DNA from: Gnetum montanum
Lineage: Eukaryota > Streptophyta > Gnetopsida > Gnetales > Gnetaceae
Length of the DNA stretch: 64,000 bases
Reading direction: 5' to 3'
Assembly: GCA_015680685.1 (NCBI GenBank)
Contig: MNCI01035103.1
Coordinates: forward strand, 48,132-112,131
The notes beneath the pieces are model-generated. The model was not told the DNA's origin. It was given only the letters and a program-made list of their open reading frames with translations, and did no database searches. A program made the translations under genes and the position numbers. This document shows positions 46,314 through 57,759 of the stretch, piece by piece (the first letter of the stretch is position 1; each line of letters opens with the position of its first letter).

Positions 46314-48900
46314 ATGGTAAAACAGCACACCATTAAGGTGGCCTCTTCCCATGAAATCAACTCATCTAAGGACAACACAGAAGACAATCAGCATCATACA
46401 CATAACCCAAATCAGCCATGTCCTAAATAATCTAAGGTCACATATACTCATCTTGATGAGTATGTCCCTAAATTTACTTTTATTTTCCATGAAGATGAGC
46501 AATTGCGATGGAGAGATTTGCAAGGTAACATTGTGTTACCCCCAGATCAAGCAACCCCTAACATGCTTTTCCATGCCTTAGCACAGATTGGCATGCATGA
46601 ACTATTTTCAGAATACGTTCTGGATGACCATGACACAAGGGATTATCATCCCACAAATGCCCAACGTAGTCGGGATGAAAGTCAGGAGAGCCAACATTCA
46701 TTGTTGAAGGGCAAGGTCCCCCATGTCCTTAGTGAAATAGGAGACGAGGAACCCCTCACAATGGATTTCTTAGAAAATGATGTTCCTCCTCCTCACTCTG
46801 GTAAAGAGGTAAAGCATCAGGGCCTTCGATCAACTATACATGCTACAAGCTCTGATCCCCATGAGCACCAACTGTTCACAATAGGAACAACCATTCACAC
46901 TAAGGACGGACACTTAGATCGTCACAATGATTAGGGCTAAAGCAGCCGAAGAGAAGGTAAGAAACATTGCCATGGTGATGGATCCCCTTCCTCTTCTCCT
47001 TCATCTAACCATTCACACTCTCCTTCCACATCTGGGTGCAACCATCGTGAGCATAATGGAGAGGGTAAATGTAAAAAGGAAGATGGAATACCTCGACAAG
47101 AAGGTCAAGAGGAGTTAGGACAAGGGCAAGGACTTAGGGAGAGTAGGGAATCACGCAGACATCATAGGCGTCATGAAATAGACGATCATGATGAGCCCCT
47201 ACTCGCAACCCGAAGTATGCTTAACATAACAGAGGCAGTTAGGATCCCCACAAGGCACTTAAAGGATAGTCAGATCAAGCGATTAGACATGAACAATATC
47301 CCACGATTTGAAGGGGGATACAATGATGATCCGAAAAATCATTTGTAGGCATTCCACAATGCCTATGCCTTCTAGAATATTGATAGTGAGTGGAAAAAGC
47401 TTAAGTTGTTCCAAAGGACACTCATCAAAGAAGCAGAGAGCTAGTACCGGTCCTTAGAACCGGAAACCATTAGGAGGTGGAGTATGATGTTTGAATTGTT
47501 CAACAACAAATATCAAATGTACTCTAGAGTGTTCAACTTGCGTAAGCAGATCCAAGGCTAGAAACAAGGTGCTTATGAACCCTTGGATGCTACCATGGCC
47601 CGTTACTATACACTGCTACATCGTTGCCCGGGCCATGGGTACGCTATGCAGGATCAACTTTGCCACATCGTGGATGGGCTAAGAAATGAAACGACAAGAA
47701 CTCTTAGGACTTACGCCCAAGGGAGACTCTCCAAACTAAGAGCCCATGAAGTTCAAAGCTTGTTGGAACAAGTAGCACAAGAAGAAGGTGAACTACGGAA
47801 GAGAGAAAGTGCAGAAGAATATAACCGTGATCCCTCCCTTCACAAGAAGGGAGTGAAATTCTATGATGAGGAGGATGAGTCACCACTCGAAGAGTTGGTG
47901 AACCGGAAAACCATGCCAATCAAAAAGTTAACAACCAAGGTATTAGCTAAGGTAGACCAAATGTGGGATTCCTTAGACTCACGAATAGAAATAGTCTTAA
48001 AAATCATAGAAGAGTCTAAGGTTGAGCAAGGTAGTGACAAAGGCAAAACCAAGCAGACAAACTTAAGCCCTCCACATAGCAAGGGTAAGGGAAAAATTCC
48101 TATCTCCGATGAGGTTGTAAATTCTGATTCAGACAATGATGGTGGATGTGAGATCTGCTATTATGACCATCCTAAGGGATGTTGCCTAATTATCTCACAT
48201 CTACAAGATTCTGGGGTGTATGCATTAAATCCAAGACTTAATCAACGGAAAACACCCCAAAGGTTACCTTACCCACAAGGTAATCCAAGGCAGTTCCACC
48301 AACCCTTAACATATTATCCAAGTGGAACACCTCCACAACCCATTGAACAACATCAACAGTGGCAATACCCACAATTATGGGGGATGCCACCGCCAACACA
48401 TCAATACCCTTACCGGTAGCCTGATCCTTACGGTTATTATGTGTAATAGCCAGTTTCTCCAGGTGACTCTATGGGTCACACTACCCCCAAACGTCACTAC
48501 CAAGTACAAGAGTACCTCGAAAGGACTCCTTCTCCTCTGGGAGACATCTCACATTCCGTCCATCCTCTAACTCCACCCACACCTCTTGCTCAGGTAGTTC
48601 CCGTAACACCTCCTACTCCAACAATGCAAGGGGAACTTCCTCCTCAACCGTAGCAACGTCATGCTACGAGAGCTGTAAATATCCAACCTGCTGATGGTTC
48701 TGACAACTATAAAAAGAGAAGACATTACTTCAAAACAAAAAACCCAAACAAACTCTGGCAACAACAAGCGGTTAAGGCCATGTACATGCCTCCACCATCT
48801 AACACTTCGGAGCACCGTTCAGTCCAACAGGGCATAATGCATACGATTATGTTATTGCATACCGTAACTGACTGGATCAAGGAAGGCCACCTTCCCAGGA
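46314..48900 (+). pseudogene. gag: gag of G1d, one frame with nonsense codons
   Basis: From the ATG at 46314 the frame stays open in register to 48419 apart from about seven stop codons; at least six are CAA/CAG/TGG-to-stop transitions. Order: acidic N-terminus with LPPDQATPNMLF (46530-46570), Ser/His-rich linker, basic RRHHRRHE (about 47150), capsid-like domain (47280-47760: IPRFEGGYND, FELFNNKYQMYSRV, VDGLRNETTRTL), charged coiled segment (47760-48060), Cys/His cluster CEICYYDHPKGCC..SHL (48150-48205), then a Pro/Gln/Tyr-rich tail. The longest intact piece is 278 codons (47583-48419). Structural protein of the virus-like particle by homology. Confidence 0.85.
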
Positions 48901-48929
48901 AACTAACTGACCCTGGAAGTCCCTTTATT

Positions 48930-49330
48930 TATTTGTAGATCGCTGGAAATGCACCACATCGAGCTCTTCTTGACTTAGGTTCTAGAGTCATCTTAATTTC
49001 GCAAAAGATGTATCACGCCTGGAACTTGCCACAACTTAAGAAGAGTAATATCCAACTAGAGTTGGCAGACTAGTCCATCACCATTCCCTTGGGATTGGTG
49101 TAGGATGTTATTACCACTGTGTGTGGTTGGTCCTAACCAGCAGATTTTCTAGTGATCGATGTTAACAACAACGAAGGAGACTTCTCAATTATAATGGGAA
49201 GGGCATGGCTAAACATAGTAGATGCATGCCTTAGGATCCGCGATCTTTCCTTGGAAATCTCTAAGATAAACATATGTGGAAAGATTGAGAAGAGGATAGT
49301 TCCATGCATCACATACAGTGATTCATTGGG
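48930..49330 (+). pseudogene. pol: Aspartic protease of G1d
   Basis: LLDLGSRVILIS at 48964-48999 has the catalytic Asp in DLGS form. AWNLPQLKK, TIPLGLV, then FSIIMGRAWL (49188-49210), the usual flap-distal motif, and RIVPCITY (49297-49318). Open from 49152 for 171 codons, extending past the domain to 49667. Sits in line with gag, consistent with a gag-protease fusion. Confidence 0.8.
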
Positions 49331-49669
49331 TGATGACATGGAGGAAATGTCTCCATGTAACAGGTCTGCCCAAGAAACTCTGCAACAAAGATGCTTGTAT
49401 GTAGCAACCACACAAGAAGTAGTAGACACCCCATGGTTGATAGCTTCTCATAGGGGCAAACAAATATGCATGGAACATACTGAGGAAACTCATGCCAACA
49501 ACCGTGGCATAGACGCATTGGAACGTGAGTGTCGCCAGCTTCCACCCCTGAATCTAAGATCATCAATTGGGAGAAGTTGGACACTTCTAAGAAATTTAAA
49601 CAAATGCTCATTACTTTGGATCTCTCCCTTACAACTTAGTCATGGGGGTGATGGCAACCTATGCTAACC

Positions 49670-51600
49670 ATATGGGGCCCTTAGTTCTTTTTTGGTTTTC
49701 TTTTACACATTTTTGTTTTACAAATTTCTTTAACTTTTCTAATTTTTGTTTTACAACTTTCTTTAACTTTTGATATTTTTGTTTTACACCATTGTTATAC
49801 TTTTCTATTTTGTGTGTCTGTGTGTGTCTGTGTGTGTGTATCCACCCTGTATGTTCATCACCCAATAAGTGTTCAGACTGATGGGATGAACTATTTTCAT
49901 ATGGATTGCTAATGTTTGGTTTTTACCTTTAAGTTACAATGTTGATACTAAGGTATGTTTCTTTTGATATGGCAGGCAATGAGATCACTTCATCCATCCA
50001 TCCACCAGAGTCTATGGTTTCTCTTAGCTTGGAAATGTACAGTTCCCTTCCAATAAGAACTTTAACGAATCGGTGACTGGGTATTTCTCAAACTAAGGAA
50101 GGACTCAAGGATTGCAAAGGGTATGACTTCAAAGGAATTTGATGCTTTTGTGTTGATCATTCTCTTGGGTGCTTGGATGTTTTTGTCTTGATTTTTCTTA
50201 CTATTCCAATGTCACCCATTCTTCGGAAGCTGAGACAATAAAAATAAGAAGTCTTTGCATGGTGTGGTCCCCATGCATAAAAATGCAAAACACAAAAAAA
50301 AAACCCCAAAGTGAGGATTCAAAGCACACCCCTTAGACAAAATAAAATTTGGGCTACAAGCACTGGGTATGGAACCAAAAGTGTTCCCTCTAACTAAGGC
50401 CCTTCTCACTTCCCATTCTCTCCTTTGTTTCATCTGAATGGTTGTGAATCTCTGAAGATGCATCCTTGCTACCAACATGGATTGTTTAACTGAATGCATT
50501 GATGCGAAGTCACTAGAAGTGGTTGGTTTGAGCTGGAGTTGGAATGAGATTTGCCAAGTTGCATTAATCATAACACACACAAGGGGCTATATACCACCTT
50601 GTCCTTTGGATTCCATTCCATCCTATTCTTTCCATCCTTCTCTCCCTTGTTCACCTCATTTCCGGTTGTATCATTAGTGTATATATTTTGGTTGATGGAT
50701 TGTTTTCTTTTTGGTAAAGTCTAGTGGTTAAGACTTTAACTCTTGTTCCAAAGGACATTCCCAAAGCCTACGGACTCTTTGAATATGGGATTGTCAAGGA
50801 ATTAAGGGCATGATGCTGCTTTGGGGAGGACCCACTGACACTCCTATTTGGAACATTAGTTAACTTCTTTTCCTTAACATTTTGCAATTAATTTTATTTT
50901 TTTTCATTACCATTTTGACATCCACTTCACTGATGTCATAGTTGTCCCTTTTTACCTATCTTTCTTACTGCTTTTCTTTCTCCATTCTAACATTATCGGA
51001 GGTTCGCGATTAGTCATGGGGGTATGGGGCCTGCTTTTTCGATTTTTCTCCTAAGCCCCGAATTTTTTCGTTTATCTTCCTAACCCCTACACCTTCAGTA
51101 GTCATCATCTACATTTTCCTTGATCCATATTAGCCATAACACAACCTAGCCAATGAACCTAAACCAAAGCAAGGTATTATTTACTTAATGATTCAATTAC
51201 CCTTGCTAATATATGATTGTGTTGTGGGTGCAAATGGCACTCATACAACAATGGCATGGATCTAGAGCAAACACTTGGAATGGAGCAGCACTAAAGTAGC
51301 TATGCAAGGAGTAGAATGGATAATGTGCTTACGGATGGACAACGGAAGGTGCAATCTAGGTGTTGGCAGCAGCAAGACTCTTCTCTCTTCTTCTCTTATA
51401 TTCTCTCTCCTCTTTTCACTCAGCTACCAATTGTGGCCTGATGTCATTGTAATAAGGTGTTCACCCTTACTGTCATGAACACCAGTCTTGTCAAGTCTTA
51501 GAATAATGAACCGTTCACATGTCATTCCATTAGTTCCATTCCCCTCAATAATCCCATACCTACCTGATATCATTGTAAGGAACTCGAGGACGAGTTTTCA
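49670..51600 (+). other. 3' noncoding region of G1d
   Basis: No coding signal. Begins with T-rich sequence and a (TG)-rich microsatellite at 49811-49840. 50090-50420 aligns with G1b 18000-18320. The 17-nt motif is at 50819-50835. The tract TTAGTCATGGGGGTATG appears at 51011-51027, a second copy of the polypurine tract, and a near copy at 49637-49652. Confidence 0.7.
50819..50835 (+). other. Conserved 17-nt G1 motif (copy 4)
   Basis: CTTTGGGGAGGACCCAC, about 0.8 kb before the 3' LTR. Confidence 0.7.
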
Positions 51601-51601
51601 T

Positions 51602-51616
51602 TTAGTCATGGGGGTA
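51602..51616 (+). other. Polypurine tract of G1d
   Basis: TTAGTCATGGGGGTA directly before the 3' LTR start TGATGAGACA. Confidence 0.85.
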
Positions 51617-52689
51617 TGATGAGACATGATAGGCACAAGCTACGATATTGCATACGCAATATCACGACCACCACAATATCATGTCCTTCCCTACAATATC
51701 GTGTACACAATATCAAGGTCCGTCGCCATATCTATAAATAAGAGGTGGCACTCCCTTCATTTACAAATCCTGGCTAGAAGTAGTGAAGCTATGGTAGTTT
51801 GAACACTCCAAAGTTAGATTAATTTTCTATGTGCCCACAGTAGGAGTCCTAGAGTGAACGACTCTATATTCGAGCAACTTTGTAACCTAAAAAGAAGTTG
51901 TGTACGGAAATAAAGACGAACTTGATTGGATAAACCTTGCAGTACATGGTTTTATTTTGTTTTTATTTATTACTTTCCTAGTGCGTACGAGTACGGCTTG
52001 ATTACGAGCATCTATGGATGTGTATGGCTAGTCAAGGAATTGGCTGCTCATTGCAACGCATGAGTACGACTTGATTACGAGCATTGGACTGCTTGGTAAC
52101 CGAGGAGCATATTCCAGGATATGCGCTTGGTAATCCTAGTGGTAGTCCAATGTGTACAGCTGGTCAAGGAATCGGCTACTCATCGTTAGCCTAGAACGTG
52201 TGATAAGTACAACTTGGCTACAAGCACCCACGGGTGTGTACGGCTAGCCAATGAATCGGCTGCTTATCACACTTAGGCTAAATAGGTGCCTCAGTATGAC
52301 CACTTCGAGCATGTGCGTTACATGTGGTGATCCTAGTAATGATTAGCATTTCGTAGCCATACTTGCATGGTTCAGGGTGTGTACGGTAAGTGGGAACGGA
52401 TGCTGATGCTAGTTAATTTAGACTTAGGACATTAGTTAGAGTTAGTTAGTTTCTCAACCCTTTCCCTCATAGCTTAGGAGATAAACTGAAAAATACCAAA
52501 AAAATCATATATCTCAGACTTGCTTAAGCATACAGCATGACACATACAAGCAAGCCTGGGAAGACAACGAACGATAAACCCCAAGTGTTCCTTGTGGAAT
52601 TTAGGCATTTAGTTTGCAAATTTCGACCAGATCGTGCATGGTACGCTCATTTCGTATGGTTGAGTGTAGGGGTACCTCATCACTCATCA
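51617..52689 (+). repeat. G1d 3' LTR
   Basis: 1,073 bp; carries the section (52196-52419) absent from the 5' LTR. Several U3 GATATC sites have changed to AATATC or GATATT by transition. Ends CACTCATCA, followed by the TSD GATAT. Confidence 0.92.
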
Positions 52690-52694
52690 GATAT

Positions 52695-53944
52695 GACCAA
52701 GTGTTCATGTGATAAAAATTTAAATTGAAATTCCATTGTTTATGCCCAAACCTACTATAGTAATAACACTTAATTTTCCTATTGTAGTAAAAGTGATTAA
52801 AATTATCAAACCTTTGTGGTGCTTTTGATTGGTCTGCAACTACTTTTGAAAGAGATGTAGTATTTGTTGATTCTTCACTCTTTGGTGTGGCCTTTGGTTG
52901 AGATGAGGTTGGTGTAGATGATTCCTATTATGTACACCATCCTAGTCCACTCTTATCTTATGGACTTATTCCTTGTCTAAGAACCATCTGAAGGAATTCT
53001 TGGCCCTTGACCAACCACTCATTCACAAGCTTTACATCTACAAGATCTTCTTTCATCTACTTAGAAGACTTGGTGAGTTTTTCATTCTCAGCCCTAAGGT
53101 CTGAGATTTCCTTTATAAGCTATAAAATATTTAATTTTAATGAAGAGATGTCTTGATCCTTGTCTTTTTGTTGTATATTCATCTTTGAATAGATACGTTA
53201 ATACCAAAGTTTCAAGATTTCATCTTTATCTTTAGATTCATCATCTAAGGTGCTAGCATCATCATCTGTGAGAGTCATATAGATGAGATGTGAATCTTTT
53301 ACATTATCCTTCTTCGCTTCATCATCCCAGCTTGTGTAGAAGTTGTTCTTTTCTAGTTCAATATCGTTTTTGTCCCTCCTTTTTATCTTTTCATTACTAG
53401 GACATTCAGAGGCCACATGGATAGTAGCACCACAAATCCAACATTCCATTGAAGAAAAATTAAAATTAAAATTTGAAAAAATTTTACTGCTTTCTTTACC
53501 TTCAAATTGTTTGAATCTTTTCTAATTTGATTTTTTACTCATCTGCTTAATCACATTGGTTACCTTTCAAATCTAAACCTTAAAGTCTAAGTTCTCTTTC
53601 TTGAGATAAGAGAATTCATCATTAAGAACTTTCATTTTTATTTCTTTGACATGTAAGGTATCTTTTATTTCTACACATGTTTTGAAATGAAAGAACTTCA
53701 TGACAAAACATCCCATACCTTTCTTCAACAAAAGTATCATCATGAGCATTATCCATTTTACAAGTGTAGACACTTTTATTTTTGAATGGAAAGAAGGGAA
53801 TGAAATAATTACCTTTATAGAAAATGTGATACATGAATTTGGTACAACAATTGATGAAGAAAATTAGTCTCCTTATTCAAATAAGTCTAATGTTGATTTC
53901 CCCTTCCATTATTCACTCTTGGTAGGTGATGAAGAAAGAATACT
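52695..53944 (-). pseudogene. gag: Decayed copia gag of S1
   Basis: Minus strand. Upstream charged part (53573-53834: YLKKENLDFKV), then the zinc knuckle CWICGATIHVASEC (CX2CX4HX4C) at about 53449-53405 starting an 83-codon open stretch, an acidic segment (LTDDDASTLDDESKDKD), then a coiled segment that ends in LVKGQEFLQ.. as in SIRE-type copia gag. Cut at 52694 by G1d. Nucleocapsid role by homology. Confidence 0.75.
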
Positions 53945-53949
53945 ACTAG

Positions 53950-54819
53950 TGATGAGCAATGAGGTACCCTTATGCCCAACGATATGAATCATAGGCATTC
54001 ACATGTGATCTAGTCAAATTCTGCAGACTTTAATTACCAAGTACACTAGAGCTAAATGATGAGTTTGTGTTGTCCATTTGTTGTCTTCCCAGTCACACTT
54101 GTGAAATGCAAGTGTATGATTAAGTGTAACTAAGGCATAATATTTTTATCATTTTATGTTTTATTAGTTTGATTTCTTAAAAAATAATTAAAGTGAGAGT
54201 AATTAAATGCTAAGTCAACTGTTTTCTAATCTATCCTAACACAAGTAACCATACCCCAATTCCCAAACACATTCTAAACTTTGTGTAAACATTGCTGGGT
54301 TGTCAAATGCTAACTGTTTCTGAGGTACCAAGTGTCATATGTATGTTTGAAGGGTTCATGATTTTTTATTTTAACTAATTACTTAATTAATAAAAATTAA
54401 TTGCTGAATGAATAACGTTAAATGTGAACTACATGAAATCACAATGTATAAATGCATAAAGAAAGAAAGTCTCAAGTGCTGCAAGGATGAATCAAAGAGC
54501 TCATCTTTATTGCCAACACAATGGTGTGTTCAAGTACATCAATGCTTGAATAATGATCCAATTACACTTAGACCTCCTGCTATGGGCACTTGGAAGATAT
54601 TCTAACTCTCAAATGAAGAAACTACAATAATTTCACTACTTTGGCTAAAAACATTCCCCTAAATCATGTGCCCAAGATCTATATTTATAGGCCTAGGAAT
54701 ACCCCACGATATCGCATACCTAATATCACATCTTGGACCATGATATCACGTACCCAATATCGTGGCCACCCCAATATCGAATACCTAACATCAAGGGTCA
54801 TGTAAAATATGATTCATCG
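53950..54819 (-). repeat. G1e 3' LTR
   Basis: Plus strand TGATGAGCAATGAGGTACC to GATTCATCG. U3 (54700-54800) has ATATC motifs in five places and a minus-strand TATA box at 54690-54698 (TATAAATA). The polypurine tract GTTGTGAGGGTA (minus strand) lies at 54820-54833. Confidence 0.87.
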
Positions 54820-54839
54820 TACCCTCACAACTAAATGAA

Positions 54840-56052
54840 AACTTGTCCTCGATTATAGAAGAAGAGGAACAAGTCCCTAACAAAATATATTAGGAGGTAT
54901 GGAATGTTTGATTAACATGCAAAGTGAAATAGAGAAAACAAACAAGTACAGAAGTTCCTAATCCTACATCATTACAATTGTGTACAAAATTAGGTGTTCA
55001 TGAAAAAAAGAAAGAACATCGTTAAATCCAATGGACATATAACCCCTATTAGCAACAGAAGAATGAGGGAGAGGTAGAAGAGATCCAGTGGTCATGAACA
55101 ATCTCCTATGAGTGATATTGTTACATCATCCTTACTAAAGATAGTCCCGCTTCCAATCTAGCCTTCCCACTAAAATCACAACAAAATCAAGGATTAGTAT
55201 ATAATGTGTAACATATAGTAGTTAAATACCTTGTCTCGTCAGTGGTTATACCTAGCTAAGTTGTGACTGTTGTAGATTGGTTGCTTGCTAATGTTAGTGG
55301 TAAGACTGAAAAATAGGTTAGGTAAGAGAAGTAGTCCATAAAATTTAGAAAAGCCTTAAGACAAGGAATACTAAAAAGAGGGTATAGAAATTCACAACAA
55401 TAAAAAAATAAAGAATTCACTAAAAATAGTTGTGAAGATGTGCACAATTGGATGGCATTGATAAGGTAAATAAAAAGAATTCAGTTGTAAAAATGTCTAA
55501 GGTTAAAGAACTTAACTTAACCAAACAAAAGGATATGCAAGTGGGTCCTCCTTGAAGTAGGCATAGGACATTTCATGCCCTTACATAACTTCAAACCAAG
55601 GAGTCCATGGGCTCCATGGATGATTAATGGTTATATAAGGTTAAGTACAAAAACCTAGAAGTAAGTGATTGAGAATCCCAACACATCAAACTAGAACATT
55701 GAATCAAAACATGAAATTGGCAGTGAGGTGACACATGAAAAGAATAGATGAATAACAGTTAGAATGTAATGGAGTTCCTAATTATGGTCACATGAATTCC
55801 CTCTGGAGTTTGTGATTAAATGACTTGGAAGAGTCAATCCTTAGTCCAGACCAAAACCAACCACTTTCAGTGACTTTGCATTGACATTCTAAGACTAGTC
55901 CATCCCCTGAGATACAAGAATGCTCCTACAAAAAAACCATCATTCAAAATTGGAGAAGAAGTAGGTAGTGAGAAAGGGCCTTAGTTAGAGTAGACAAGAA
56001 AAGTCCCATAACCAATTCTTGTAGACCTTTTATTTGGTCTGAGGTGTGTGCT
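54840..56052 (-). other. 3' noncoding region of G1e
   Basis: No coding signal; the minus strand aligns in part with the G1b and G1d noncoding regions. It contains the 17-nt motif at 55541-55557 (minus CTTCAAGGAGGACCCAC) and the conserved CTCTAACTAAGGCCC block at 55976-55990. No promoter-like block and no ORF2. Confidence 0.6.
55541..55557 (-). other. Conserved 17-nt G1 motif (copy 5)
   Basis: Minus strand CTTCAAGGAGGACCCAC; three changes from the G1d copy, GGAGGACCCAC kept. Confidence 0.6.
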
Positions 56053-56768
56053 NNNNNNNNNNNNNNNNNNNNNNNNNNNNNNNNNNNNNNNNNNNNNNNN
56101 NNNNNNNNNNNNNNNNNNNNNNNNNNNNNNNNNNNNNNNNNNNNNNNNNNNNNNNNNNNNNNNNNNNNNNNNNNNNNNNNNNNNNNNNNNNNNNNNNNNN
56201 NNNNNNNNNNNNNNNNNNNNNNNNNNNNNNNNNNNNNNNNNNNNNNNNNNNNNNNNNNNNNNNNNNNNNNNNNNNNNNNNNNNNNNNNNNNNNNNNNNNN
56301 NNNNNNNNNNNNNNNNNNNNNNNNNNNNNNNNNNNNNNNNNNNNNNNNNNNNNNNNNNNNNNNNNNNNNNNNNNNNNNNNNNNNNNNNNNNNNNNNNNNN
56401 NNNNNNNNNNNNNNNNNNNNNNNNNNNNNNNNNNNNNNNNNNNNNNNNNNNNNNNNNNNNNNNNNNNNNNNNNNNNNNNNNNNNNNNNNNNNNNNNNNNN
56501 NNNNNNNNNNNNNNNNNNNNNNNNNNNNNNNNNNNNNNNNNNNNNNNNNNNNNNNNNNNNNNNNNNNNNNNNNNNNNNNNNNNNNNNNNNNNNNNNNNNN
56601 NNNNNNNNNNNNNNNNNNNNNNNNNNNNNNNNNNNNNNNNNNNNNNNNNNNNNNNNNNNNNNNNNNNNNNNNNNNNNNNNNNNNNNNNNNNNNNNNNNNN
56701 NNNNNNNNNNNNNNNNNNNNNNNNNNNNNNNNNNNNNNNNNNNNNNNNNNNNNNNNNNNNNNNNNNNN
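56053..56768. other. Assembly gap (716 N)
   Basis: Separates the integrase C-terminal end from the 3' noncoding region of G1e; apparent long frames through it are artefacts. Confidence 1.
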
Positions 56769-57700
56769 GTGCTAAACTTAGATCCATGTCAAGGTCACAG
56801 GCTGTAGAGAGTATACAAAGCTCAAATTGAATCGGTAGTGTTGGTAGTTTTCCATACATGAGCTCATAGGGAGAATAACCTATGGGAAGCTTCCATGTGG
56901 AGTGATAGGCCTAAAAGGAATTGTTTAGTTTGGTGCTCCAATCACTTCGGTACTTACTAATAGTGCATGTTAGAATTTTTGTAATTTCCCAATTAGTGAC
57001 TTTAGCTTGACCATTGGCTTGAGGGTGATAAGGTGTTTTGAGTTTGTGCTTAACCCCCAAATACTACATAAGTTTTTGGAAAGTGGCACCTATGAAATGA
57101 GTTTCATTATCAGAAATTAATGCACAAGGCATACCAAACCTATTTATGATGTTCTATTATACAAACTAAGCAATAGTAGTGGATGTATAGTCAATGACAA
57201 CTATTGCTTCTACCCACTTAGTGCAATAGTCAACTGCAACTATTATATACACCTTTTCATTTTACATAGGCATGATGGGACCCATAAAGTCAATGCCCCA
57301 AATATCAAATGGTTCAAGAGGTTGAATCCTTTGTTGTTGCCTCTCTATTCGAGCTATCATTCCACTATCTCTCTAACAACGATCACAAGCATGGACAAAC
57401 TGGTGTACATCTCTAAAGACTGTTGGCTAGTAATATCTTACCATGAGGATTTTTATGACCATGCATCTCTAGCATAATGGCTCCCACAAGGGATTTCATG
57501 AGCATCCTAGAAAACACATAGTTGATCCATGTTAGGAACACACCAACATACCAGCCCATCAGGACATACTTTATAAATTTTCCTATTGATTTCCATGAAA
57601 CACTTAACTTGGTGAAGAAATTATTGTTTCTTCTAAGCGTCTAGCCCTTGCAATAGTTCTTGCTTAAGTAGATAAGTAAAAATGGTATCATACCATATTT
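56769..57700 (-). pseudogene. pol: Decayed integrase of G1e, cut by gap
   Basis: Minus strand. Core end KTPYHPQANGQAKVTNWEI at about 57040-56985, then SYELMYGKLPTLPIQFE to 56810. The central core with the first catalytic residues lies around 57330-57180 (FMGPIMP, DYCTKW-like, VIDYTSTT), and the zinc-binding part around 57560-57400. The C-terminal end falls in the gap. Confidence 0.78.
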
Positions 57701-57759
57701 TTTCATTTGTCATTTGTGCATTAATAGCCCCTACAAAGAGATATTCATTAGGAAATTGA

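Larger units (their letters stand above)
45345..52689 (+). mobile_element. G1d: non-autonomous Ty3/gypsy-type element (gag + protease only)
   Basis: LTRs 45345-46195 and 51617-52689, perfect TSD GATAT at 45340-45344 and 52690-52694, tRNA-Asp primer site and polypurine tract in place. The interior (46196-51616) holds gag and protease in one frame, then about 1.9 kb of noncoding sequence with the 17-nt motif. No RT, RNase H, integrase or ORF2. The least decayed G1 copy here; CpG is best kept in its 5' LTR. Confidence 0.92.

Noticed and set aside
49133-49611. Minus-strand frames of 98 and 100 codons
   Set aside because: They are antisense shadows of the G1d protease region.
49950-49982. Possible intron (GTATGT ... 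GGCAG) in the G1d noncoding region
   Set aside because: No conserved counterpart in the other G1 elements and no frame joined by it.
50254-50276. Hairpin GCATGG...CCATGC in the G1d noncoding region
   Set aside because: Not conserved in the aligned G1b segment near 18140, so no support as a functional RNA structure.
55981-56859. Long open frames of 240-290 codons
   Set aside because: They consist of N from the assembly gap.
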